A stretch of 64,000 nt of DNA from Gillisia sp. Hel_I_86. GTDB taxonomy: Bacteria; Bacteroidota; Bacteroidia; Flavobacteriales; Flavobacteriaceae. The stretch covers positions 1,302,001 to 1,366,000 of the forward strand of contig NZ_VISE01000001.1 of NCBI RefSeq assembly GCF_007827275.1, in the 5' to 3' direction. Position numbers and translations under genes: made by a program. Positions 35,928 to 44,720 of the stretch are shown here, piece after piece (the stretch's first letter is position 1; each line of letters starts with the position of its first letter). The notes under the pieces are model-generated. The model saw nothing but the letters and a program-made list of their open reading frames with translations, searched no databases and was not told where the DNA came from.

Positions 35928-37223
35928 ATGAAAATCAATTTAATTTTATTGTTAGCATTTTTGCTAATAATAAGCTGTAAGGATTCAACATCAGAAAAGG
36001 AAAAAGATAATAAGATAACCAAAGCTGAAGATTACAATAATTTTCTAGCTATTCAAAAAGCAAGATCTACATCTCCTTATTTTGAATTATGGAATTCCAA
36101 GATCACTGCAGATAGTATGGAACTTTCAAGTTTTACTGCCGTAGCCGGCCAGTATAATATGTTTTTCGAATCTACTGGAGACATTGCTTATCTTAAAAAG
36201 GCGGAGCAAGCTTTAGAAAAAGCCGTTCAAGTAGCCAATATTGACAAAGAAAAATATTACAGGGCTTTGGCCAGAAATTACATTTCCCAGCATAGATTTA
36301 AAGAAGCAATGGTTTATGCCGATTCTGCGGCTCAATTATCTAAAAATATACCTGCTACCCAGCATTTGCTTTTTGATGTTCACATGGAATTAGGAAATTA
36401 TGGCAAAGCAGATAGCATCAAGAAGCTTTTTGCAGACCCAGAGGATTTCGATTATATTATTAGAGCTGCAAAATGGAATGATTATAAAGGGAAGCTGGAC
36501 ATGACCATTATGTTCATGGAAAGAGCTAAAGAAAAAGCTGAAGCCAGTAAAAATAGAGGACAACTTTTATGGGTGTATTCCAACATAGCCGATTATTATG
36601 GCCATGATGGAAGAATTCAGGATAGTTATGAGCACTATTTAAAAACCTTGGAAATAGACAGTTCCAATGCCTACGCTAAAAAAGGAATTGCATGGATAGC
36701 ATATTCAAAAGATAATAATAGTGTAGAAGCACAAAGAATTCTTGATTCCGTTTTAACAGGACATGTATCCCCAGATTATTATTTACTAAAAGCTGAAATA
36801 GTAGAATTTGAAAACGACAAAAAAGCAAAGAAATCTGCAATGGACTCTTTTTGGAAATTGGCAAATGATCCAGCTTATGGAAATATGTATAATACCTACA
36901 AAATTGAAGCATTAACTGAACATGCTGCAACTAAAAAAGAAGCATTGGCTTTGGCGGAACAAGAAATCGAGAACAGGGCAACTCCCGAGACGTATCAGTT
37001 ATTGGCTTTGGCCAATTTGGCAAATGGCAATAAAGAAAAAGCTTTGGCAATAATAAACGATCATGTTGTTGATAAAACTTTTGAGCCTACTGCCTTACTT
37101 ACCATGGCAAAGATTTACAAAGCTAACATGATGCCCGATATGGTTATAGATATTAAGGAAGAATTACTGGAAGCAGGCTACGAAATGGGACCTGTTAAAT
37201 TAAGGGAGATTCACGCTTTATAG
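35928..37223 (+). CDS. TPR-repeat lipoprotein
   Basis: 431 residues from ATG 35928; a TTG seven codons earlier lies inside the terminator hairpin and is rejected. Lipobox LIISC at about residue 17. The rest is made of helical TPR-like repeats (for example AYLKKAEQALEKAVQVANIDKEKYYRALARNYI). Probably an envelope lipoprotein acting with the DUF4331 proteins, by position only. Confidence 0.75.
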   Translation: MKINLILLLAFLLIISCKDSTSEKEKDNKITKAEDYNNFLAIQKARSTSPYFELWNSKITADSMELSSFTAVAGQYNMFFESTGDIAYLKKAEQALEKAVQVANIDKEKYYRALARNYISQHRFKEAMVYADSAAQLSKNIPATQHLLFDVHMELGNYGKADSIKKLFADPEDFDYIIRAAKWNDYKGKLDMTIMFMERAKEKAEASKNRGQLLWVYSNIADYYGHDGRIQDSYEHYLKTLEIDSSNAYAKKGIAWIAYSKDNNSVEAQRILDSVLTGHVSPDYYLLKAEIVEFENDKKAKKSAMDSFWKLANDPAYGNMYNTYKIEALTEHAATKKEALALAEQEIENRATPETYQLLALANLANGNKEKALAIINDHVVDKTFEPTALLTMAKIYKANMMPDMVIDIKEELLEAGYEMGPVKLREIHAL

Positions 37224-37284
37224 GAAAAGGACCTTCTTTTTACATAAAAATTAGCTGTAGTTTACTCCAAGGTTATTTTGAAGC

Positions 37285-37302
37285 CCTCCCCACAGGGGGA
37301 GG
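37285..37302. repeat. Short GC-rich hairpin
   Basis: CCTCCCC (37285-37291) faces GGGGAGG (37296-37302) with a four-base loop. It lies between the converging TPR and scoB genes and lacks a U-run on either side. Confidence 0.4.
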
Positions 37303-37374
37303 ATTAGAAAGGGAAGGGAGCGAATAGTGTCTCATTATCAAGGCTTCTCTAAACTAGAGCCTAAAAATTTTATA

Positions 37375-38031
37375 TTAATTCAATTTCATCTCAGGAATAT
37401 CACCTTCAACAATCAATGTTCCTTCAGTTGCTTTTTTAATATCTTCCACACTTACCCCGGGAGCTCGTTCCAACAATTTGAAGCCTTTGTCAGCAACCTC
37501 GATCACCGCCAATTCTGTTACTATTTTGGTGACACAACCAACTCCTGTTAAGGGTAAAGAACACCTTTTCAATAATTTGGATTCTCCAGCCCTATTGGTA
37601 TGCATCATAGCAACTATGATGTTTTCAGCAGATGCTACGAGATCCATTGCGCCACCCATTCCTTTCACCATCTTTCCGGGGATCTTCCAATTGGCAATAT
37701 CTCCATTCTCCGCTACTTCCATAGCTCCAAGGATCGTAAGGTCCACATGTTGCCCACGAATCATCCCGAAGCTCATGGCAGAATCAAAAAAGCTAGCTCC
37801 AGGCAAGGCTGTGATGGTTTGTTTTCCGGCATTAATAAGATCGGCATCCTCTTCTCCTTCAAAAGGGAATGGTCCCATTCCTAAAATCCCGTTCTCGCTC
37901 TGAAATTCTACGTTTATATCATCCCTAACAAAATTGGCAACCAAAGTGGGGATCCCAATCCCAAGGTTAACATAGTAACCATCTTGAACTTCTTGCGCAA
38001 TCCTTTTTGCAATTCCGTTTTTGTCTAACAT
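37375..38031 (-). CDS. scoB: 3-oxoacid CoA-transferase subunit B
   Basis: 218 residues. The catalytic glutamate is E46 in SENGILGMGPFP. NLGIGIPTLVANF precedes it, the oxyanion/CoA region. With ScoA it moves CoA from succinyl-CoA to acetoacetate in ketone-body and fatty-acid metabolism. The partner gene scoA is upstream on the same strand but separated by a four-helix-bundle gene. Confidence 0.92.
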   Translation of the reverse strand: MLDKNGIAKRIAQEVQDGYYVNLGIGIPTLVANFVRDDINVEFQSENGILGMGPFPFEGEEDADLINAGKQTITALPGASFFDSAMSFGMIRGQHVDLTILGAMEVAENGDIANWKIPGKMVKGMGGAMDLVASAENIIVAMMHTNRAGESKLLKRCSLPLTGVGCVTKIVTELAVIEVADKGFKLLERAPGVSVEDIKKATEGTLIVEGDIPEMKLN

Positions 38032-38070
38032 ATTTTAATGTGGTAATTAATTAATGTAAAAATGAATCAA

Positions 38071-38427
38071 TTATTTAGCTAAGTTTCTTTTACTAGTACT
38101 TACAATTTTATACATGATTAAGCCTAATTCATCAACGCTGGTTTTTAGGGCTGGATTGAAAGGATAAGATTTTGCTCGATCACAAAGTATTAACCAATAT
38201 TTTGTTTCTTCCAATTCCTTTAATGCAATCTTCATTTTATGAATGAAATCTATCCTACTCTCTGCATTTTGAGATTCATGTATATTGGCACCAATACTCG
38301 TCCCAGCCTTTAGTAATTGATTTGCGATTACAAATTTGCGATTCTGCTCTAGAAGTTCGCAAAACTCCATAACGATTAACGCAAAATCAATTGACTTTTC
38401 CAAGACTGGATTTCTTTTTTCTATCAT
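38071..38427 (-). CDS. Four-helix-bundle protein (S23/IVS-type)
   Basis: 118 residues, all-helical. NPVLEKSIDFALIVMEFCELL, the SIGANIHESQNAESRIDFIHKMKIALKELEETKYW core and a basic C-terminus match the S23-type four-helix bundle, known from proteins encoded in 23S rRNA intervening sequences and related to diversity-element accessory proteins. Here it lies alone between scoA and scoB, 15 bases after scoA. Function unknown; probably an insertion in the operon. Confidence 0.8.
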   Translation of the reverse strand: MIEKRNPVLEKSIDFALIVMEFCELLEQNRKFVIANQLLKAGTSIGANIHESQNAESRIDFIHKMKIALKELEETKYWLILCDRAKSYPFNPALKTSVDELGLIMYKIVSTSKRNLAK

Positions 38428-38442
38428 TGGTACATTGTTAAT

Positions 38443-39147
38443 TTAATCCATTGACTTACGTACCGTTCTCTGTTCAATTCTTTTTTCATAATTCTTTCCT
38501 TGAAAGATTCGCTGAACAAATATTCCAGGGATATGAATTTGATTTGGATCCAGCTCACCCGGCTTCACCAATTCTTCCACCTCGGCAACGGTGATTGTTG
38601 CTGCACCGCACATTAAAGGATTGAAGTTTCGCGCTGTTCCTTTGAAAATAAGATTCCCAGCTTCATCCCCTTTCCATGCCTTTACAAAAGCAAAGTCGGC
38701 TTTGTATGCATGCTCCAAAACATACATTTTACCATCGAATTCGCGGGTTTCCTTTCCTTCGGCAACCTCGGTTCCAAAACCGGCCGGTGTATAGACCGCA
38801 GGAAATCCTTGCTGGGCTGCCTGGCACTTTGCTGCTAAGGTTCCTTGAGGAGTTAACTCTACATCCAGTTCGCCACTTAGCATTTGTCTTTCGAATTCAG
38901 CATTTTCTCCAACGTAAGAAGAGATCATTTTCTTGATTTGCTTTTTATGAAGCAACAATCCTAAACCAAAATCATCTACCCCTGCATTATTGGAAATACA
39001 AGTAAGATCTTTGAGATTGAGTTTTACTAATTCTGAAATAGAGTTTTCTGGGATACCACTAAGTCCGAAGCCCCCTAGCATCATTGTCATCCCATCCTTT
39101 ACACCATCTAGTGCTTCCTGAACGTTCTTTACGGTTTTTTTGATCAT
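38443..39147 (-). CDS. scoA: 3-oxoacid CoA-transferase subunit A
   Basis: 234 residues. [11 protein letters not shown] (about 22-32) is the CoA-binding signature of family-I CoA-transferase alpha subunits, and [14 protein letters not shown] and [11 protein letters not shown] are typical. It forms the heterodimer or tetramer with ScoB. Its C-terminus is basic. It would be the first gene of the transcript. Confidence 0.92.
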   Translation of the reverse strand: MIKKTVKNVQEALDGVKDGMTMMLGGFGLSGIPENSISELVKLNLKDLTCISNNAGVDDFGLGLLLHKKQIKKMISSYVGENAEFERQMLSGELDVELTPQGTLAAKCQAAQQGFPAVYTPAGFGTEVAEGKETREFDGKMYVLEHAYKADFAFVKAWKGDEAGNLIFKGTARNFNPLMCGAATITVAEVEELVKPGELDPNQIHIPGIFVQRIFQGKNYEKRIEQRTVRKSMD

Positions 39148-39268
39148 TGAAATTTCATTTGCCGAAATTTACAAAAAGTTTGATCTTACTACAACGTTTT
39201 AAATGCTTGAATTTAAATTGAAAGGGTATGAACTTGTATTATTTCTGAAGGTATGCTTCTATAAAACA

Positions 39269-39316
39269 AATATCAAATGCCACATCTAAGCTATACTTGA
39301 TGTGGCATTTGATATT
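39269..39316 (-). terminator. Terminator of the PBP1A operon
   Basis: AATATCAAATGCCACATC (39269-39286) is perfectly complementary to 39299-39316 with a 12-base loop: an 18-bp stem. On the minus strand a TTTGTTTTAT tract follows. Confidence 0.8.
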
Positions 39317-39334
39317 CTTAAAAAGTGAAAAAAA

Positions 39335-41656
39335 TTAAAATTCCAGCTCGTCTGGGATCCTTTGAGAACCATTTTGATTCTGCTTGTATTCATCACAATT
39401 TATTTCAATGGATAAATTTTCTGGCCTTGGAAAAGCTCCACTGGAAACACCAAGATCTTTTTCAGTATAAACATCTTTCATGTACATTCCCCAAATAGGC
39501 AATGCCATGGTAGCTCCTTGCCCATAAGTAATTCCAGGAAAGTGTACCGCACGATCTTCTCCACCAACCCAAACTCCGGTAACCAAATTAGGTACCATTC
39601 CCATAAACCATCCGTCACTTTGATTTTGTGTAGTACCCGTTTTACCTGCAATCGGATTCTTGAAATCATATGGATAACCCGTCATCGCTCTTTTATAAAA
39701 ATCATTGTTTACTGCCCAATTCCCTCTTAATCTGGTACCAGACCCACCTTGAGTAACTCCTTCCATAAGGTTTACCGTAACATAAGCGGTTTCCTTGCTC
39801 ATTACATCCTTGGCTTCCGGCACATGCTGATAAAGTACCGTACCGTTCTTGTCTTCTATTCTATTTACAATCACAGGTTTTACATACACTCCCTCATTTG
39901 CAAAAGTGCTATAGGCTGAAACCATTTCGAACAAGCTCATATCTGCAGTTCCTAAGGCAATGGAAGGCACGGCAGGAATATCTTTGGTATCTACTCCTAG
40001 CTTATTCAATAATTCTATAACCGGGCGAGGTCCGGTTTGAGCGATCAATCTTGCCGAAATGGTATTCACAGAATTTGCAAGAGCGCTTTTAAGGGTCAGC
40101 ATGCCTTCATATTTACCATCACTATTTCTTGGGGACCAATCACTTTGTGTTCCCATTTTACCGGCTTCTATAGTAAAATGGTTTCTTGGCAAGGTGTCGC
40201 AAGGGGATAATTTTAACTGATCTATCGCTGTAGCATATACAAAAGGCTTAAAAGTGGAGCCTACTTGCCTTTTTGCTTGCTTAACATGCTCATACTTAAA
40301 GCTCTTGAAATCTATTCCTCCTACCCAAGCTTTAACTTCCCCAGTTTGTGGGGTCATGGACATCATTCCGGCCTGTAAGAAAGATTTGTAATATAAAATA
40401 GAATCTCTTGGTGTCATGATGGTATCCTTGGCACCTTTCCAACTAAAGACCCTCATTTCGCTTTTCACATCGAAAGATTTTACAATCTCCTCCCTAGATT
40501 TTCCTTGGGCTTCCATTTTATGCCATCTTTCAGAAACCCTCATGGCATTTTTCATAATATTTGCAACCTCATCTTCATCTATATCCCTAAACGGGGCCGT
40601 TTTATTGGACTTATTTTGTCGGTCGAATTCTTTCTGAAGGTTAGCCATGTGCTTCGCTACAGCATCTTCGGCAAACTCTTGCATTCTAGAATCTATACTG
40701 GTGTAGATCCTTAATCCATCGCGATAAATGTTATAATTGGTACCATCTACTTTTGGATTTTTCTCGATCCAATTTTTCATAAAGCCTTGTAGATATACCC
40801 TAAAATAAGTAGCAATTCCTTCATCATGTCCCTGTGGAGTAAAGGTGATTTTCATTGGGATTTGCTGTAAAGAGTCCTTTTCCTCCCTTGTTAGAAACCC
40901 GTTTCTTTCCATTTGTTTGAAAACCTGGTTTCTTCTTTGCTCTACAAGTTCTGGTCTTCTTACGGGATTATATAATGCTGAATTTTTTAGCATGGCGACC
41001 AACACGGCGGCTTCTTCCAGTTTTAAGTCCTTTGCCTCTTTGTCAAAATAAATCTTTGCGGCAGAACGAATTCCTACTGCCTGATAAATAAAATCGTACT
41101 TGTTAAAGTACATGGTTATAATCTCTTCTTTGGTATACTGACGTTCCAAGCGGATGGCGATGATGTATTCCTTGAACTTCTGAATCACCCTTTCAAGAAA
41201 GTTTTTAGAAACATCTTCTGTAAACAATAGTTTTGCCAATTGCTGTGTAATGGTACTTGCCCCGCCACGAGTCCCTAAAAACACTGCAGCCCTTAAAGTC
41301 CCTTGAGCATCTATTCCAGAATGCTGATAATAACGTTCATCTTCAGTGGCAACAAGGGCTTCTATTAAATGATCTGGAAGGTCATCATATTTAATAGGAG
41401 TTCTGTTCTCGCTATAATATTTCCCAAGAGTTTCTCCATTTGAAGAAAATATTTCTGTCGCCAAGTTGGTTTCTGGGTTTTCCAGTTCTTCGAATTTTGG
41501 CATTTTTCCAAATGCCCCCCATCCGGCAAGCAAGAACAAAACAATGATCAATAAAATTCCGGCACCAAAAAGGGTCCAGAATCCTACAATATATTTTCTA
41601 AAACCAGTTGATTTTTTAGCGGTTGTCTTTTTCGAAGGGTTTGCCATGGGTGCCAT
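39335..41656 (-). CDS. Class A penicillin-binding protein (PBP1A type)
   Basis: 773 residues. A cytoplasmic basic tail and one transmembrane helix (about 22-46) are followed by a GT51 glycosyltransferase domain with EDERYYQHSGID (about 105-116, catalytic E105) and a transpeptidase domain with SxxK in GSTFKPFVYA, an SVN motif and KTGTT near the C-terminus. It polymerises and cross-links peptidoglycan. It follows gldH by only 4 bases. Confidence 0.95.
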   Translation of the reverse strand: MAPMANPSKKTTAKKSTGFRKYIVGFWTLFGAGILLIIVLFLLAGWGAFGKMPKFEELENPETNLATEIFSSNGETLGKYYSENRTPIKYDDLPDHLIEALVATEDERYYQHSGIDAQGTLRAAVFLGTRGGASTITQQLAKLLFTEDVSKNFLERVIQKFKEYIIAIRLERQYTKEEIITMYFNKYDFIYQAVGIRSAAKIYFDKEAKDLKLEEAAVLVAMLKNSALYNPVRRPELVEQRRNQVFKQMERNGFLTREEKDSLQQIPMKITFTPQGHDEGIATYFRVYLQGFMKNWIEKNPKVDGTNYNIYRDGLRIYTSIDSRMQEFAEDAVAKHMANLQKEFDRQNKSNKTAPFRDIDEDEVANIMKNAMRVSERWHKMEAQGKSREEIVKSFDVKSEMRVFSWKGAKDTIMTPRDSILYYKSFLQAGMMSMTPQTGEVKAWVGGIDFKSFKYEHVKQAKRQVGSTFKPFVYATAIDQLKLSPCDTLPRNHFTIEAGKMGTQSDWSPRNSDGKYEGMLTLKSALANSVNTISARLIAQTGPRPVIELLNKLGVDTKDIPAVPSIALGTADMSLFEMVSAYSTFANEGVYVKPVIVNRIEDKNGTVLYQHVPEAKDVMSKETAYVTVNLMEGVTQGGSGTRLRGNWAVNNDFYKRAMTGYPYDFKNPIAGKTGTTQNQSDGWFMGMVPNLVTGVWVGGEDRAVHFPGITYGQGATMALPIWGMYMKDVYTEKDLGVSSGAFPRPENLSIEINCDEYKQNQNGSQRIPDELEF

Positions 41657-41660
41657 TACA

Positions 41661-42146
41661 TTAATTAGGGATCTTTTCTATTCGAAAACCTACTTCTGTG
41701 ATCCCTTTAAGGTTTTCTATTCCTTTTTCGTTTCCATTCTTGCGCATTGCATGTTGGATGGAAACCTTGTATTTTCCCGACTCTGGGAACTGAACTTGTT
41801 CTTTGTACCAAAGTTTATTTTCTTTTACATCGCCAAATCCCGTGCCCAGCCATTTACCATCCGGAGCCGCCATTTCATATTCCAAAGTATCTGTAATCAC
41901 CTTGCCTTCTGGAAACTGGATCTCCGAAATTAAAAACAAATTACTGTATTGAAAATCGTTGTTGTTTCTAATATTGAAAAATAAATTGTAACGCTGTACA
42001 GAATCTATATTTTGAAGATTAAACGTAATAATCGAGTCTTTATTCCATTGATTGGGCAGACTTTTATATTCGTCGAATACCCGATCCTCATCACAGGCAA
42101 TAAAAAGACAAACTAGGGATAGAATAAAAAAAAACGATCTAGGCAT
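41661..42146 (-). CDS. gldH: Gliding-motility lipoprotein GldH
   Basis: 161 residues from ATG 42146; the frame is open further upstream inside ricT, but MPRSFFFILSLVCLFIAC gives a signal peptide with lipidated cysteine. The body (WNKDSIITFNLQN, NLFFNIRNNNDFQYSNLFL) matches GldH. GldH is a flavobacterial lipoprotein needed for gliding and linked to type IX secretion. It overlaps ricT by 8 bases and runs into the PBP1A gene, showing tight coupling. Confidence 0.85.
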   Translation of the reverse strand: MPRSFFFILSLVCLFIACDEDRVFDEYKSLPNQWNKDSIITFNLQNIDSVQRYNLFFNIRNNNDFQYSNLFLISEIQFPEGKVITDTLEYEMAAPDGKWLGTGFGDVKENKLWYKEQVQFPESGKYKVSIQHAMRKNGNEKGIENLKGITEVGFRIEKIPN

Positions 42147-43302
42147 TTTTAGAAGGTTTACCTTTCCTACGTTTATTCTTTCTACGTTTATTGGTTTTAG
42201 CCTTTGGGGTGTCAAACCTCGTTAAACTATCCTGCCCCACCACGTTGGTATAATCTGTTTTGGATGCTTTTGCAACCTCTACAAATACTTCATATTCCTC
42301 TAAACTGGCAATAGGTTCTTTCGCAATGTTTGCTTTAACAATTTTAGAAGCCTGCTCTGCCGTTAGTTTATGCCAGTTCATCCATTCCCCTTCATAAGCG
42401 TACCATAATACTCCTTGAAAAATGTCTATTTTTTGACATACCGCTGTACCTTTTTTAGTGTATAGTTTGGTATCTGTCTTCGGAAAATCTTTCAATGCAT
42501 CTAAATACGTGTCCAACTCATAATTTAAACAGCACTTCAACTTTCCGCATTGGCCCGCTAATTTTTGAGGATTCAATGAAAGTTGCTGATATCTTGCTGC
42601 CGAAGTATTTACAGATCTAAAGTCTGTTAACCAAGTAGAACAACACAATTCCCTTCCGCAGGATCCAATTCCGCCTAGTCTGGCTGCTTCCTGCCGGAAA
42701 CCGATTTGGCGCATTTCAATACGGGTATTGAATTCCCTGGCAAATTCCTTAATTAACTGACGGAAATCCACTCGTTCTTCTGCGGTATAATAAAAAGTGG
42801 CTTTAGAACCATCTCCTTGAAATTCGATATCGCTAATCTTCATGCGTAGATCTAGCCTAATAGCTATTTCCCTGGCACGAACCTTCATTTTATCTTCTTT
42901 GTCCCTAGCTTCCTGCCATACATCTATATCCCGCTGGGAAGCTTTTCTATATATTTTAAGTACTTCTTCACTATCCTCTTTAACCTTCTTCTTTTTCATC
43001 TGAACCCTAACCAATTCCCCGGTAAGCGTTACCACACCAACATCGTGGCCCGGTGCAGCTTCTGTAGCTACCACATCTCCAATGCTCAAGGTTAAATTTT
43101 CGGGATTATGAAAAAATTGTTTTCTACCGTTTTTAAATCGAACCTCAACGCAGTTAAATGGCTCTACCCCATTGGGTAAAGACATGTTGGCAAGCCAATC
43201 AAAAACAGTTAATTTATTGCACCCATCGGTACCACAGGTACCATTATTTTTACATCCTTTAGGCTGACCATCTTTCCCGGTCGCGCAAGTACTGCATCCC
43301 AT
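42139..43302 (-). CDS. ricT: PSP1-domain protein, RicT-like
   Basis: 387 residues. The N-terminus is cysteine-rich (C3, C6, C17, C23, C28), a Bacteroidota feature. The PSP1 domain follows; GSCGRELCCSTWL and CGKLKCCLNYE contain conserved cysteines that in Bacillus RicT help bind Fe-S. The C-terminus is strongly basic (RRKNKRRKGK). RicT acts in a complex on RNA processing and biofilm/competence control in Bacillus; role here is inferred. Confidence 0.8.
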   Translation of the reverse strand: MGCSTCATGKDGQPKGCKNNGTCGTDGCNKLTVFDWLANMSLPNGVEPFNCVEVRFKNGRKQFFHNPENLTLSIGDVVATEAAPGHDVGVVTLTGELVRVQMKKKKVKEDSEEVLKIYRKASQRDIDVWQEARDKEDKMKVRAREIAIRLDLRMKISDIEFQGDGSKATFYYTAEERVDFRQLIKEFAREFNTRIEMRQIGFRQEAARLGGIGSCGRELCCSTWLTDFRSVNTSAARYQQLSLNPQKLAGQCGKLKCCLNYELDTYLDALKDFPKTDTKLYTKKGTAVCQKIDIFQGVLWYAYEGEWMNWHKLTAEQASKIVKANIAKEPIASLEEYEVFVEVAKASKTDYTNVVGQDSLTRFDTPKAKTNKRRKNKRRKGKPSKNA

Positions 43303-43419
43303 ATTATATATATTGAAAATCCTAACAAAACAAAGCTTGTTGGATTTGGAGTTATTATTAATTCTAAAAAAGTAAATATACCAATATTTATTGGTACCGT
43401 GGGATTTCCCCTAGATTAC

Positions 43420-44451
43420 TTAATGCTTGTATTTTAATACTTCAGACCTTCCTTTTTTAAAGATCTTGTTGCTATTTGGTATCCCTTTTCTAAGTGCTTT
43501 TTGTTCTTCATAAGGAAGTGCATTTATTTCTTTACATTTAGCAGAACAACACGTGTCCATTGCTTTGGAACATTCTTCACACTGAATAAACAACAAATGA
43601 CAGGCTTCGTTTGCACAATTTACATGGGTGTCACAGGCTTTTCCGCATTGGTGACAATTGGAAATAACTTCACCTGTAATCCGTTCTCCCCGTCTATGAT
43701 CGAACACGAAGTTTTTGCCCACAAATTTGTTCTCTAAAGAGCGGTTTTCAACTTGTCTGGCATATTCTATAATTCCGCCTTCTAGCTGAAAAACCTTTTT
43801 AAATCCTTTGTGCTTGTAATAGGCACTGGCCTTTTCACATCGAATCCCCCCTGTGCAATACATCACCAGGTTCTTGTCTTCCTTATGCTCTTTAAGATCT
43901 TCTTCAATAATTGATAAAGAATCCCGAAAAGTATCCACATCTGGAGTGATAGCACCTTTAAAATGCCCTATTTCGCTCTCATAGTGATTACGCATATCCA
44001 CTAAAATGGTATTGGGATCATCCAGAAGCTCATTAAATTTGTCGGCATCAACATGTACCCCTTTATTGGTGACATCAAAACTTTCGTCTTCCAGACCATC
44101 TGCCAAGATCTTATCCCTAACTTTCACTTTTAGCTTCAAAAAAGATTTTAGATCATGTTCTATTGCGATATTCAATCGTATTTTTTCAAGGAAATAAATG
44201 CTGTCCAAGAAGTTTTTGAATTCGTTGAATTTCTTCGCCGGGACTGAAAGTTGAGCATTTATACCCTCATGGGCGACATAAATCCTCCCTAAAACCTCCA
44301 TCGCATCCCAGGCAAGGAACAAATAATTCCTAAATAATTTTGGGTTTCCAATTTTGGCGTAGGCGTAAAAGGAAAGTGTTAACCGGTCTTCCCCGGCTTC
44401 CTCGATAAGAGTTGCTCTTTCCTTTGCGCTTAGTTTATTGTACAGTTGCAT
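43420..44451 (-). CDS. trhO: tRNA uridine 5-hydroxylase TrhO (rhodanese family)
   Basis: 343 residues. An acylphosphatase-like N-terminal domain, then a rhodanese domain with catalytic C199 in CTGGIRC (199-205), and a cysteine-rich C-terminal segment (CHQCGKACDTHVNC and CCSAKC). This is the UPF0176/YceA plan; E. coli TrhO makes 5-hydroxyuridine at tRNA position 34 with O2. It is followed upstream by a ferredoxin and a U32 protein on the same strand (38-base gap). Confidence 0.88.
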   Translation of the reverse strand: MQLYNKLSAKERATLIEEAGEDRLTLSFYAYAKIGNPKLFRNYLFLAWDAMEVLGRIYVAHEGINAQLSVPAKKFNEFKNFLDSIYFLEKIRLNIAIEHDLKSFLKLKVKVRDKILADGLEDESFDVTNKGVHVDADKFNELLDDPNTILVDMRNHYESEIGHFKGAITPDVDTFRDSLSIIEEDLKEHKEDKNLVMYCTGGIRCEKASAYYKHKGFKKVFQLEGGIIEYARQVENRSLENKFVGKNFVFDHRRGERITGEVISNCHQCGKACDTHVNCANEACHLLFIQCEECSKAMDTCCSAKCKEINALPYEEQKALRKGIPNSNKIFKKGRSEVLKYKH

Positions 44452-44489
44452 GCTATACCAATATTTTAAGGTTAAAGAATACTATAAAA

Positions 44490-44720
44490 TCATACTTGTT
44501 TCACGGTGATAATCTTAACCGGACAAGCTTTTTGTGCTTGTAAACAATCTTCAAAAATACTGTTATCATGGGATTTAAGTGTGAAAAACCCCTTTTTTTC
44601 AATTGAATTCAACAAAACACTTTTTCCGTCTTTTTTAGACATCTGAAATTGTAACGATGCCATTTCCACGCAATAATTACAACCTATGCATTTGTTTCTC
44701 TGTAAAGTAACAATAACCAT
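44490..44720 (-). CDS. Single-cluster ferredoxin
   Basis: 76 residues. Cysteines C11, C14, C17 (CIGCNYC) and C66-Pro form a [4Fe-4S] (or [3Fe-4S]) binding set; an additional C59 lies six residues before C66. Cytoplasmic electron carrier. Its ATG overlaps the stop of the U32 gene by one base, so it is a dedicated partner of that operon. Confidence 0.82.
   Translation of the reverse strand: MVIVTLQRNKCIGCNYCVEMASLQFQMSKKDGKSVLLNSIEKKGFFTLKSHDNSIFEDCLQAQKACPVKIITVKQV

Noticed and set aside
37478-37903. 141-residue plus-strand frame opposite scoB
   Set aside because: Lies entirely antisense to a clearly recognised gene, with poor amino-acid composition and no start signal.
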